From contig JAFDED010000019.1 of assembly GCA_019310535.1 (NCBI GenBank), positions 1 to 64,000 of the forward strand: DNA of 64,000 bases. Reading direction: 5' to 3'. Position 1 is the stretch's first letter. The number at the start of each line of letters is the position of its first letter. This document shows, piece by piece, positions 45,657 through 53,233 of this stretch. Under the pieces are notes generated by a model, which had not been told where the DNA came from, ran no database searches, and saw nothing but the letters and a program-made list of their open reading frames with translations. The translations under genes were made by a program, and so were the position numbers. Source of the stretch: Deltaproteobacteria bacterium (GTDB lineage: Bacteria; Desulfobacterota; JAFDED01).

Positions 45657-46952
45657 TCACCGCTCCGGCATGCGGCTGAAGAAATCCGCAAAGCCCTCGG
45701 AGTCCCGTGATGCATTTTTCAGGCGGTTGATCCCCTCTTTGAGTGTGTCCGGGTCGGCCGCAATGGAGAGGCGCAAAAAGTGCCTTCCTTCCGATCCAAC
45801 CACGCCGAATGAACGCCTGTCGAGGGTGGCGACACCGTGTCGGTAGAGGGCGAAGAGCTGGAACAGGGTTGACGGCGAGGACCGCTTTTTCTGCTGTGCG
45901 GGAAGGCCTTCGTAAGCCCTGAGTATTCCGAGCTTGTCACAAACTCCGGCGATATTGGGGAAGACGTAAAATGCCCCGCCGGGCCTGGCGCAGGTTATGC
46001 CGTCGATGGCATTGAGCGCGTCCACAACCATATCGCGCCTCAACTGGAATTGCCGGGACATCTCGGCGATAATGGCCGGGTTGGCCGGATTCCGGAGGGC
46101 CTCCACGCCGGCCTCCTGGATGAAGGGCGGGACGCATGAAACAATATTGATGTTGAGCTGCTTGAAGGCGTTCGCCTCCTCCACCGTGGGCAATACCGCG
46201 TAGCCCAGACGCCAGCCCGTCATCGCATACGTCTTGGAATGACCGCTGACCAGTATGGTGCGCTCTCGCATCCCCGGCAATGATGTAATGCTCCGGTGCA
46301 CATTGCCGTCGAAGAGAATCTGTTCGTATATCTCGTCGGAGTAAATCCGAAAGTTTTCGTCGGTGCGCGCGCGTACCACCTCCGCAATTTCCTCCAGGTC
46401 ACGCTGTGAGAGCACGCCGCCAGTGGGGTTGGATGGGGAGTTGATGATCAGAACCCGGGTTCGGGGCGTAAGAAGCTTGTCCAGATCCTCTGCGGTGAAA
46501 GCGAATCCTCTGCTCTCCTCCAGATGCAAAGGTACAGGCCGGGCCCCCACGTAAATCACCCACGACTCGTAAATGGGGAATCCGGGGCTGGGGTATATGA
46601 CCTCGTCATCAGGATTCACGTACGTGAGCAAGGTGTAAGCGATGGATGGCTTGGCTCCCGGAAAGACCGCCACCTGCTCCGGGATCACGGAAAAGCCGCG
46701 GGTGCGGCCTACTTGCTCGGCGATGGCCTCCCTGAGCGCAGGGATACCGGCAGGGTCGGTGTAGTGGGAATTGCCCCTGTCAATCTCCTGTTTGGCCTTA
46801 AGGTTGATGTTGTCCGCTGAGTTGAAATCCGGCTCTCCCAGGTTAAGTCGGATAACATCCCGCCCCGAGGCCTCCACGCGGCGAATATCCTCGCCTACTT
46901 TGAACGCGTTTTCCGTGCCGAGTAACTCCGATCTTTTCGCGAATAACACCAT
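45657..46952 (-). CDS. PLP-dependent aminotransferase, class I/II
   Basis: 431 residues. The PLP-binding Lys lies in SGHSKTYAMTGWRLGYA, and the NSPSNPTGGVLS and fold-type I features are conserved. It is closest to the aspartate/aromatic aminotransferase group. ATG 46952 follows AAAGGAGGAAGC. The first promoter upstream is unusually good (47118-47146). The substrate is not evident, but transamination of a keto acid is compatible with the catabolic surroundings. Confidence 0.85.
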   Translation of the reverse strand: MVLFAKRSELLGTENAFKVGEDIRRVEASGRDVIRLNLGEPDFNSADNINLKAKQEIDRGNSHYTDPAGIPALREAIAEQVGRTRGFSVIPEQVAVFPGAKPSIAYTLLTYVNPDDEVIYPSPGFPIYESWVIYVGARPVPLHLEESRGFAFTAEDLDKLLTPRTRVLIINSPSNPTGGVLSQRDLEEIAEVVRARTDENFRIYSDEIYEQILFDGNVHRSITSLPGMRERTILVSGHSKTYAMTGWRLGYAVLPTVEEANAFKQLNINIVSCVPPFIQEAGVEALRNPANPAIIAEMSRQFQLRRDMVVDALNAIDGITCARPGGAFYVFPNIAGVCDKLGILRAYEGLPAQQKKRSSPSTLFQLFALYRHGVATLDRRSFGVVGSEGRHFLRLSIAADPDTLKEGINRLKNASRDSEGFADFFSRMPER

Positions 46953-47117
46953 GCTTCCTCCTTTGTGTGAATCAAAACACCATATAGCTCTTCAGTGCAA
47001 AAGGGCCTCTCCTTTGAGGAGGTAATACCCTTCATGTCGGGCATCCGGGCAACCGCATCTTCCCTGATCGCCCTCATCCGCCGCCGTCGGCAGACATCGG
47101 GTTTTCAATATAAAAAA

Positions 47118-47146
47118 ATCATATCCCAAGTGTTCACGCGTGTCAA
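47118..47146 (-). promoter_or_regulatory. sigma-70 promoter for the aminotransferase gene
   Basis: On the minus strand: perfect -35 TTGACA (47141-47146), 17-bp spacer, -10 TATGAT (47118-47123, five of six consensus bases). The expected 5' leader is about 160 nt. Confidence 0.7.
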
Positions 47147-47248
47147 TTTTAAGTTGACCCGCCATTAAAATTTTTTGACTTCAGAGGAGAAGAGATAATG
47201 TCTGACCATCCTGATCCATAACATAATGAAGGGAATTGACGCATTATT

Positions 47249-47276
47249 TTGCTTACAGACGCGAGGATGGTATAAA
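47249..47276 (+). promoter_or_regulatory. candidate promoter upstream of the alcohol dehydrogenase
   Basis: TTGCTT (47249-47254), 16-bp spacer, TATAAA (47271-47276). A second candidate is TTGACA (47288-47293), 18-bp spacer, TACTAA (47312-47317). Which is used cannot be decided from sequence. Confidence 0.4.
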
Positions 47277-47318
47277 TGCTTTTTTCCTTGACAGGCCGAC
47301 TCACCAGAGAGTACTAAA

Positions 47319-47468
47319 ATGGAATTCTTGCTGTTGGATGAGATTTCCTGGCTGATTCTGTTCCCGTTTTGTGCATTTGAGGAAAAGCCGGGGCTTGCGA
47401 CAGGAATTATTGGATTCCATTGTCATCAAGTGTTATCACTGTCATTCAGAGTGGGGGGTAGCAATTAA
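47319..47468 (+). CDS. possible 49-residue small protein coupled to the dehydrogenase
   Basis: ATG 47319 to TAA 47466-47468; the stop overlaps the dehydrogenase start in TAATG. The peptide (MEFLLLDEISWLILFPFCAF...) has a hydrophobic first half. No good ribosome site is present, which argues against it. It may be a translated leader or a chance open frame. Confidence 0.2.
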   Translation: MEFLLLDEISWLILFPFCAFEEKPGLATGIIGFHCHQVLSLSFRVGGSN

Positions 47469-48562
47469 TGGATAGCATCTATATGTCACCTCAGCAATAC
47501 ATCCAGGAGGAAGGAGTGCTGGACCGCGCCGGAGAGCTGATAGCTCCCCTGGGAGAAAAGCCTCTGGTCCTGGGCGATGAGTTGGTGGCCGGGCTCATTA
47601 ACGCGCGCTTGGAGAGGAGCTTCAGCCAGTGCGGCGTTCAACCCAGCTTTGTCCGCTTCGGCGGCGAATGTACGGAGGCCGAGGTTGCTCGCCTGATGGC
47701 CATAGTGGACCGCGAAGGCTTGGACGCCGTCGTGGGAACCGGAGGGGGCAAAGCCATTGATACCAGCCGATTCGTGGCCGAACGTACACGCCGTCCCCTG
47801 ATCACCATCCCCACGAGCGCTGCCACCTGTTCCTGTGCTTCTGCGGCGGCGGTTCTGTACGATGAGAAGGGAGTGCGTTTGACAACTGTGGATGGGACCG
47901 GGTCGAGGCTCTGCCTGGTAGATAGCCGCATAATCGCCGAGGCGCCTGCCCGTTTGCTTTCATCGGGCATGGGAGATGCGCTGTCCAAGTGGTACGAAGG
48001 TCGCATAACGGCCTCCAGGATAAAGATGGATCCCAGGGTGGACGGCTCGGTCCATCTGGCTCGACATCTTCGCGAGGAGATTTTCCAGTACGGAAGAGAA
48101 GCCTGCGCAGACGTGGAGCAAAAGCGTTTGACGCCCGCTGTGGAGAAAATGATCGGGGTCAACCTCCTCCTGACGGCAGTTGCTGGAGGAATAGGCGGTG
48201 TACGTGTCCGCCAGGTGGGTGCCCATGTGTTTCTTTACGCCATGACCATCATCGAGGGTGTCCACGAACTGCTTCATGGCGAGGTAGTCTCCTTCGGCAT
48301 GCTGGTGCAACTCGCCCTGGAACAGGAGGATGCCGAACTGCGAAACCTGATGGCCTTTCTCCGCGACATTCGCCTTCCGCTGACCCTGGAGGCGCTGGGC
48401 ATGGGACACGCCCCGGAGGCCCAATTGGCCCAGGGTACACGGCGCATGACCGTCGAGGGCAGCCCCATCCACAATCTCCCATTCCCCGTCTCGTCGGAAG
48501 ATGTCCTTCAGGCCATTTACCGTGTGGACGAAATGGCAAGATCCCTGAATCGGAGGAAGTGA
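47468..48562 (+). CDS. iron-containing alcohol dehydrogenase, glycerol-dehydrogenase type
   Basis: 364 residues. The nucleotide motif GTGGGKAIDTSRF (about 92-104) and the ITIPTSAATCS segment are typical of the GldA branch of metal-dependent alcohol dehydrogenases. Metal ligands: Asp in GDALSKWYE, His in GVHELLHGE and the following His. It oxidises glycerol-like polyols with NAD, or reduces the corresponding ketone. It starts in TAATG with the small frame upstream; the GGGGGGT purine run is its ribosome site. Confidence 0.85.
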   Translation: MDSIYMSPQQYIQEEGVLDRAGELIAPLGEKPLVLGDELVAGLINARLERSFSQCGVQPSFVRFGGECTEAEVARLMAIVDREGLDAVVGTGGGKAIDTSRFVAERTRRPLITIPTSAATCSCASAAAVLYDEKGVRLTTVDGTGSRLCLVDSRIIAEAPARLLSSGMGDALSKWYEGRITASRIKMDPRVDGSVHLARHLREEIFQYGREACADVEQKRLTPAVEKMIGVNLLLTAVAGGIGGVRVRQVGAHVFLYAMTIIEGVHELLHGEVVSFGMLVQLALEQEDAELRNLMAFLRDIRLPLTLEALGMGHAPEAQLAQGTRRMTVEGSPIHNLPFPVSSEDVLQAIYRVDEMARSLNRRK

Positions 48563-48933
48563 CTGAACAGGAATATCCCGGTGAGGTTCCCAGGTGGTTG
48601 CGGAGAATTTAGCTGCTTAAAGCAGAGAATGACAGTCATGAAGATCACTTTTTACGCGTTCAGGTGTTCAATAGGATATACGATTCTCAGGGGTATAAAG
48701 AGCAACTCTAAAAAACGCGGACAATTTCGTGAAAACGCAGCCCGGCAGGACCCTGAACTGGATGACCGGTATCGTCCTGTTATACGTATAAAGAGGAATC
48801 AGGGGAGGCAATGGTTACCTTGCTTTCAAACAATCCCGGGAGATACAACTGGCTCAGGGAATGGTCGAGCCTTTAGATCTGTCTTCGAATCTTAAAATCC
48901 TGTGTCCTATTCCGTTGTCCCCGGGGTGAAGCC
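48563..48933. other. intergenic region, 371 bp
   Basis: A 104-codon frame (48581-48895) has no homology or codon logic and is not supported. A 21-codon frame (48811-48876) with an AGGGGAGG ribosome site is the only other candidate and is too short to trust. Confidence 0.5.
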
Positions 48934-49512
48934 GTGAGTCTCAAAAAAAAGCTTTTCATACTTTTCCTGGCATTTGCTGTCGTTGGTTTCAGTTATTTTT
49001 TCTTCGCCTCCGTGCGTCGAGACAGGGAAGGCGGCCCGATGTTGTCGATCAAAAACTTGATGTTCGGCAACCCCCCCGAGGTGGGCCAACCTGCCCCCGA
49101 TTTTGAGCTGCGGGATTTGGCGGGGAGACTGATTCGTCTTTCTGATCTCCGGGGAAAGGTTGTCTTCCTCAACATCTGGGCCACTTGGTGCCCACCGTGT
49201 GTTTATGAAATGCCTATGATCGAAAAACTTCATTGGATCATGCGCGGCCGGTCGTTCATCGTGCTGGCGGCAAGCCAGGATACAGGAGGCGACAGCGAAG
49301 AGAAGGTAAGGAAATTCGTGAGAGAAAATGGACTCACCTTTACAATCCTGCTTGATCCCGACAATCAGCTTAGCTGGTTGTACCGCGTGATAGGCTTACC
49401 CGAGACCTTTATAATTGACAAGGACGGGATTCTCGTTCAAAGGATCATCGGGCCGAAGGACTGGACATCACCGGAGTGGGTGGCCGCGATGACACAACTG
49501 GCCGAACGTTGA
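48934..49512 (+). CDS. TlpA-like thioredoxin-fold redox protein, membrane-anchored
   Basis: 192 residues with an N-terminal anchor (about 6-25) and an AhpC-TSA/thioredoxin domain (about 45-190). The active site CPPC is in WATWCPPC, near residue 87, and the cis-Pro loop is in GLPETFIID. It faces the periplasm and reduces disulfides, for example in cytochrome c maturation. The GTG 48934 start is weakly supported; ATG codons downstream would remove the anchor. Confidence 0.85.
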   Translation: MSLKKKLFILFLAFAVVGFSYFFFASVRRDREGGPMLSIKNLMFGNPPEVGQPAPDFELRDLAGRLIRLSDLRGKVVFLNIWATWCPPCVYEMPMIEKLHWIMRGRSFIVLAASQDTGGDSEEKVRKFVRENGLTFTILLDPDNQLSWLYRVIGLPETFIIDKDGILVQRIIGPKDWTSPEWVAAMTQLAER

Positions 49513-50284
49513 GGCCTAAGAATCCAAAAGAACCTCCTTCGAAAACCTGCCTTTTATTTGGCAACATCAAAATATATTTGATAACAATAAAAATATTCTT
49601 AACAACCCAACAGCCTCCCGGGTAACATATATAAGAAAAAACAAGGGCTTAAGGGTGGAGAAGCGTACAATCGATGAGCCGGGACATCAAGACGGAGGTC
49701 AAGGATCTCAACGTCGGCGGGAGGATCAAGGAACTTCGCACCAAAAGGGGATTGACATTCATTACAGAACGTGACCGAGATGACAGGTCGCAGTGATAGC
49801 CTCCAAGATCCTGGCAGCTGTTTACTTCCTGGAGGGGAAGTACGGCAGGCATTTCCAGCTTTCGGGGGGGGGTGCCGGTGGCTGCCTTTACCCGTGTGGA
49901 TGATGTTCCCATTCGGCTGCGCAATTAATTTATGCGCAGGATCACATCGTTGTTTTGGGCCCGACCTTGCTGGAGATGGTCAATATTACAGATGGGATCA
50001 AGAAAAGGGGCTGATTCTGATCAACATCGATGAGTCTCCTGGCCCTTGTGTGCCTGTGATCGTTCTATTCGCGCAAATCCCTGCGAATGCCCGGGGCGAG
50101 AGTCTCCGAGAGAGCCGGATGCGGGAAATCCGTACGTCCGGTTCGATGAGAGGGGAGGAGGGCGCAATGAACGGCATGCGGATAGTAAGCCGCAACGGGG
50201 AAACCCTGGAACAGAGGTGGGCCGAAGCCTGATCATTGTCTCCTGCTCCTCTCCTCAAAAGCTCTTGCTCGTTTTACCGATCAA
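49513..50284. other. gene-poor region, 772 bp, mostly pseudogene
   Basis: Apart from the decayed genes at 49677-50076 it holds an A/T-rich leader (49555-49640) and no intact gene; short frames in it are fragments of the pseudogenes. Confidence 0.55.
49677..50076 (+). pseudogene. decayed XRE-type regulator 5' end joined to a porG-like (ferredoxin oxidoreductase gamma) remnant
   Basis: Reading across frames, about 49677-49756 gives SRDIKTEVKDLNVGGRIKEL then RTKRGLT, the N-terminus of an XRE-cupin regulator. After a frameshift comes LQNVTEMTG (about 49763-49789), continuing that regulator. The next stretch gives ASKILAAVYFLEGKYGRHF (about 49798-49854), then VAAFTRVDDVPIRL (about 49877-49918), then DHIVVLGPTLLEMVNIT and GLILINIDESPG (about 49941-50043), the successive blocks of the gamma subunit of pyruvate/2-oxoacid:ferredoxin oxidoreductase. 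Frames shift between blocks and stops interrupt them. Both genes are dead, and a deletion has fused them. Confidence 0.75.
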
Positions 50285-51250
50285 CTATTGAACATACAGG
50301 GTCCAGCTATAGGTGCCGGATGCTCCGGGCGCAATGACAGGACCCGATATTGTGTGGCCGTTTATCACGGGAAATGTCAGATTGTGCGTGACATTCACTG
50401 TCGGCTGGTTCTCAGAGAAAACAGCCCCCGGGCAGACCCATGTTACAATGGTATTCTGGTACCATATTTCATTAAACGTAATATTCAGCATGGGGGCGCA
50501 AGTCTCGTCGAATGACAACTGACCGCTGATGGTAACATGTACGGTACCGGTGCCGCTGAATGTGCACTCATCAGCCTGGCCACTTATTGATACCTGGATA
50601 GTGCCTTCGCCCGTCAGGGTGCCATCTGCTTGCAGGGTGAAAGGGACACTGCCTATTGTCCTTATTTGCTCATGAAAACTCTCCACATCAACATTAGCAG
50701 TATGATCAAATGACATGGAAAACTGACGGCTTCCTGTATAGTCCCCGCATCCGTTCGCCGGACCTGGCCCCTGAATTTCGAAATACGTTTCCCACGCATA
50801 GAATCTTTCCAGGCTGCCGGGAGACGCCGCTGCGCAATAGAGGAAGTATGTCCCGGGGGGCAACGCCGAGGTGGGAACATCACCGAACAGGTTCTCATCT
50901 ATGGGGCCGGTTGTGTTCGATTTCAATGGCTCGATTTCTCCTGAGAACGGTTGAAATGTCCCGTCTGATCGTAAATAGAACATTCCCACCGGAGAAGCGA
51001 TAAGAAAGTAGATATCCACCGGGCCTGAAAATTGAAGAAAACTGATTCGCAACGTGAGAGTGAGGCCGCCTGCCGCAACGGAACCGACGCCCACAGGCCG
51101 CGCCGCGGCGGGGTCCGCGTCAAGCACTGGGTCGGCGGTAGGAGGGTATGAAAACATCTGCTGCGAGGTCGGCACGGGAATGGTTTGAGCGAAAGCAGTA
51201 CCCGACATCATAAGCAATGCCGCAACAAAAAATGCTGTCTTTCTCATCAT
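50285..51250 (-). CDS. secreted protein of unknown function
   Basis: About 321 residues. A clear signal peptide ends near residue 21 (GTAFA then QTIPV). The mature part is rich in Gly, Thr, Ser and beta-structure-forming residues. A short internal repeat, GTIQVSISGQ and GTVHVTISGQ, lies near 220-250. Several Cys occur, possibly disulfide-linked. The start ATG 51250 follows AAAGGAGG; the frame to 51292 is unsupported. No family is recognised; an extracellular beta-sandwich protein is likely. Confidence 0.7.
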   Translation of the reverse strand: MMRKTAFFVAALLMMSGTAFAQTIPVPTSQQMFSYPPTADPVLDADPAAARPVGVGSVAAGGLTLTLRISFLQFSGPVDIYFLIASPVGMFYLRSDGTFQPFSGEIEPLKSNTTGPIDENLFGDVPTSALPPGTYFLYCAAASPGSLERFYAWETYFEIQGPGPANGCGDYTGSRQFSMSFDHTANVDVESFHEQIRTIGSVPFTLQADGTLTGEGTIQVSISGQADECTFSGTGTVHVTISGQLSFDETCAPMLNITFNEIWYQNTIVTWVCPGAVFSENQPTVNVTHNLTFPVINGHTISGPVIAPGASGTYSWTLYVQ

Positions 51251-51326
51251 TGTATTCCTCCTTTCCCCGGAAGGCCGGGAAATATCAGGCAAGGATGCAC
51301 CACGTGGCCGGTGTGGTTGAGGAGAA

Positions 51327-51854
51327 TCAGTCTGCCGGCCTCAGATCACAATAATAAAACCTGTTATCCCTCAATATTACTTCCCCTTTTTTGAATTTCA
51401 CCGGTTGCTTGAAAAGGGGGCCGTCAAACACGAATGAATGGAATTCTCCATTCTCACCGCAAGGGTCGACATCAGGGTGAAGACCGGACAGAAAGCGCAG
51501 GTCAATCACCTTTCCGGCGAACTCCTCATCCAGAACGTGTGAATCCACGCAGGTAACAACCGCCTTGAAACCCCGGTCTATAAAGTTTTTGGCGAGATCG
51601 GCGGTATTTCTCATCCATAGAGGGAAAACCGCCTTCATGTTTATTGCAGACAGGTTCCCTTCTCGTCCAATGGATTCGGCCTGTCTTTGCAACAAAACCC
51701 GCCGCACCCCGTGCATGCTTATTCTATCAAAATCTTTCGTTATGGTTGTAAGAAGGGCAAAAACGGTATAGTTTTGATTTTGTTGAATTTCATACAGTGC
51801 TAGTGCACTGTCCTTGCCGCCGCTCCATGAAAAGATCACTGTTTCTGTCATCAT
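51327..51854 (-). CDS. Dph6-like ATP-pyrophosphatase (adenine nucleotide alpha hydrolase), internally shortened
   Basis: 175 residues. The PP-loop SWSGGKDSALAL (about 9-20) and the C-terminal DPCGENGEFHSFVFDGP motif identify the diphthine--ammonia ligase/MJ0570 family. Members are usually 215-230 residues. Here AESIG is followed directly by REGNLSAINMKAVFPLW, so about 45 residues, including the conserved FGDLFLEDIRxYRE block that completes the nucleotide site, are missing. The frame is preserved. Either a sub-functional deletion or a distinct short form. Bacteria lack diphthamide, so the role was unclear to start with. Confidence 0.75.
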   Translation of the reverse strand: MMTETVIFSWSGGKDSALALYEIQQNQNYTVFALLTTITKDFDRISMHGVRRVLLQRQAESIGREGNLSAINMKAVFPLWMRNTADLAKNFIDRGFKAVVTCVDSHVLDEEFAGKVIDLRFLSGLHPDVDPCGENGEFHSFVFDGPLFKQPVKFKKGEVILRDNRFYYCDLRPAD

Positions 51855-52696
51855 CGAATCACAATATCTTTAGAAAATCTTTAGGGCATGGCCGTCCCGG
51901 CCATGATTCCTCATAGGCGAGACACTTATGCCACAGGTGGAGTTCATCATAATTATCATTCAGGGGCTGCACCAGCAGTGATAGTGGCGAATCGCGCCGC
52001 GCCCTGCGTTGTTTTCTTCTCCCCCGCAAGCGGGGGCGAGAGGGCAAGAATTAATTGGCATTTTGGACACAGCTATATCACAATCCGGAGATATTTTCTA
52101 CCTGGTGTTCATCCGGAAACCCTGCTTTTTCCCTCTTCATTTGGGGAAAGAAAGATTCTTTTATAATATAGCTTGCTGATAGTATTAGCTTTCTTATACA
52201 TATTCAATTTTTTATCAATCATTCATATCATAAGGGGTGAGAATAAATTTTTATAGTTTCCAGATGGACATTGATTAATCGGAAATATGGTTCGCAGGAA
52301 TCCGGGCGATGCGAAACGATATGCGCACTTTCATCGCGGCCATCCTTCAAAAATTATTTTTTTCCTTTAAAATTTTTTGTTATTTTAAGACGTTGGCAGC
52401 TTTCCGTTATTTTCGGAATACGCAATGACCATGGCACTGATTTTGCTTGCTGTATGAGGCAAATGGAGTTATCTTTTTTTGGCGAAAGTGTAAAGCTCGC
52501 AATACAATTGCCGGATATCAGGACTGGAATTGTTCGGCAGGATGCATTTTTATGTGTCATGTGGTAAATAAGCTTGATGTAAAGGTAAATATCGGGGAAC
52601 GAATCATGTGTAAAGGATTGCGGTCACCCCCCATAGAGACCGTCGGAGTGTGTAAATCGCTGTCAACTAAATTTAATAAGTAGAAAAGGAGAGGCA
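51855..52696. other. intergenic region, 842 bp, AT-rich in its middle
   Basis: It contains a perfect hairpin CCCCCGC-AA-GCGGGGG (52021-52036) and a strongly A/T-rich stretch (about 52150-52560). Short frames (for example 39 codons from 52309 and 34 codons from 52459) lack homology and clear ribosome sites. It includes the upstream region of the acyl carrier protein gene. Nothing else is recognised. Confidence 0.5.
52021..52036. repeat. perfect GC-rich hairpin
   Basis: A 7-bp stem CCCCCGC/GCGGGGG with a two-base loop. There is no T tract, so it is not a standard terminator. Such palindromes are often repetitive extragenic elements. Confidence 0.6.
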
Positions 52697-52936
52697 ATGA
52701 GCAGCAACGATGTGGAAAAAAAGGTCATTGATATCATCATGAGGGAACTGGGAGTGAATGTGGAAGATGTCAAAATGGACTCCACTTTCGTGGAGGATTT
52801 GGGAGCCGATTCACTGGATATCGTGGAACTGGTGATGAAATTTGAAGACGAGTTTAACCTTGAAATTCCCGACGAGGATGCGGAAAAGATCCAGACGGTC
52901 CAGGATGCCGTCAATTACTTGCAATCCCACACGTAA
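52697..52936 (+). CDS. acyl carrier protein
   Basis: 79 residues, with the phosphopantetheine attachment Ser in [10 protein letters not shown] (near residue 39), the acidic helix II that follows, and the standard four-helix length. It carries acyl chains for fatty-acid or related synthesis. No fab or polyketide genes adjoin it, so it is a solitary copy and may serve a specialised pathway. AAAGGAGAGGC precedes ATG 52697. Confidence 0.92.
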   Translation: MSSNDVEKKVIDIIMRELGVNVEDVKMDSTFVEDLGADSLDIVELVMKFEDEFNLEIPDEDAEKIQTVQDAVNYLQSHT

Positions 52937-53233
52937 AAGGAAATCTGATTTAATATGCAAAAGATTTTTAATGGGATAACAGGATTATCCGGATTTTCTT
53001 GATCCTGTTTTTCTATCAAGAACTTTTCCTTTTGTAATAATTTTCGTAGTGCCCGAGAGGGCATGGTTGTTCTTGAGGACATAATCGATGTCGCTCCCGT
53101 GAAGAAAAGGGCTTATCCTCACAGAGGGAGAGTACTATACTCACGGCCACGAAATTCGAGATGGCCCTTTCTGGATACATGCAAATGATGGATAAGGGCC
53201 TTAACCGAATTTGCTGCGGGAAGTCATTTTGCC
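52937..53233. other. intergenic region after the acyl carrier protein
   Basis: It holds the hairpin 52978-53013 and the repeat motif at 52971-52994. About 53040-53233 shows no recognised feature apart from the upstream region of the kinase gene at 53234. Confidence 0.45.
52971..53013 (+). terminator. hairpin with T-run after the acyl carrier protein gene; shares a repeat motif with 55374-55493
   Basis: AACAGGAT (52978-52985) pairs perfectly with ATCCTGTT (53002-53009), followed by TTTC. It likely ends acyl carrier protein transcription, though with a 16-nt loop it is not strong. The ATGGGATAACAGGATTAT part also occurs, inverted, at 55478-55497. Confidence 0.5.

Larger units (their letters stand above)
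46953..47467. other. divergent intergenic region
   Basis: About 515 bp between the aminotransferase (-) and the alcohol dehydrogenase (+). It contains the minus-strand promoter 47118-47146, plus-strand promoter candidates at 47249-47276 and 47288-47317, and a 49-codon frame (47319-47468) whose stop overlaps the next start. Nothing else is recognised. Confidence 0.55.

Noticed and set aside
48581-48895. 104-codon frame before the TlpA-like gene
   Set aside because: No recognisable motif, no ribosome site at its start, and no hydrophobic or repetitive pattern suggesting a real protein.
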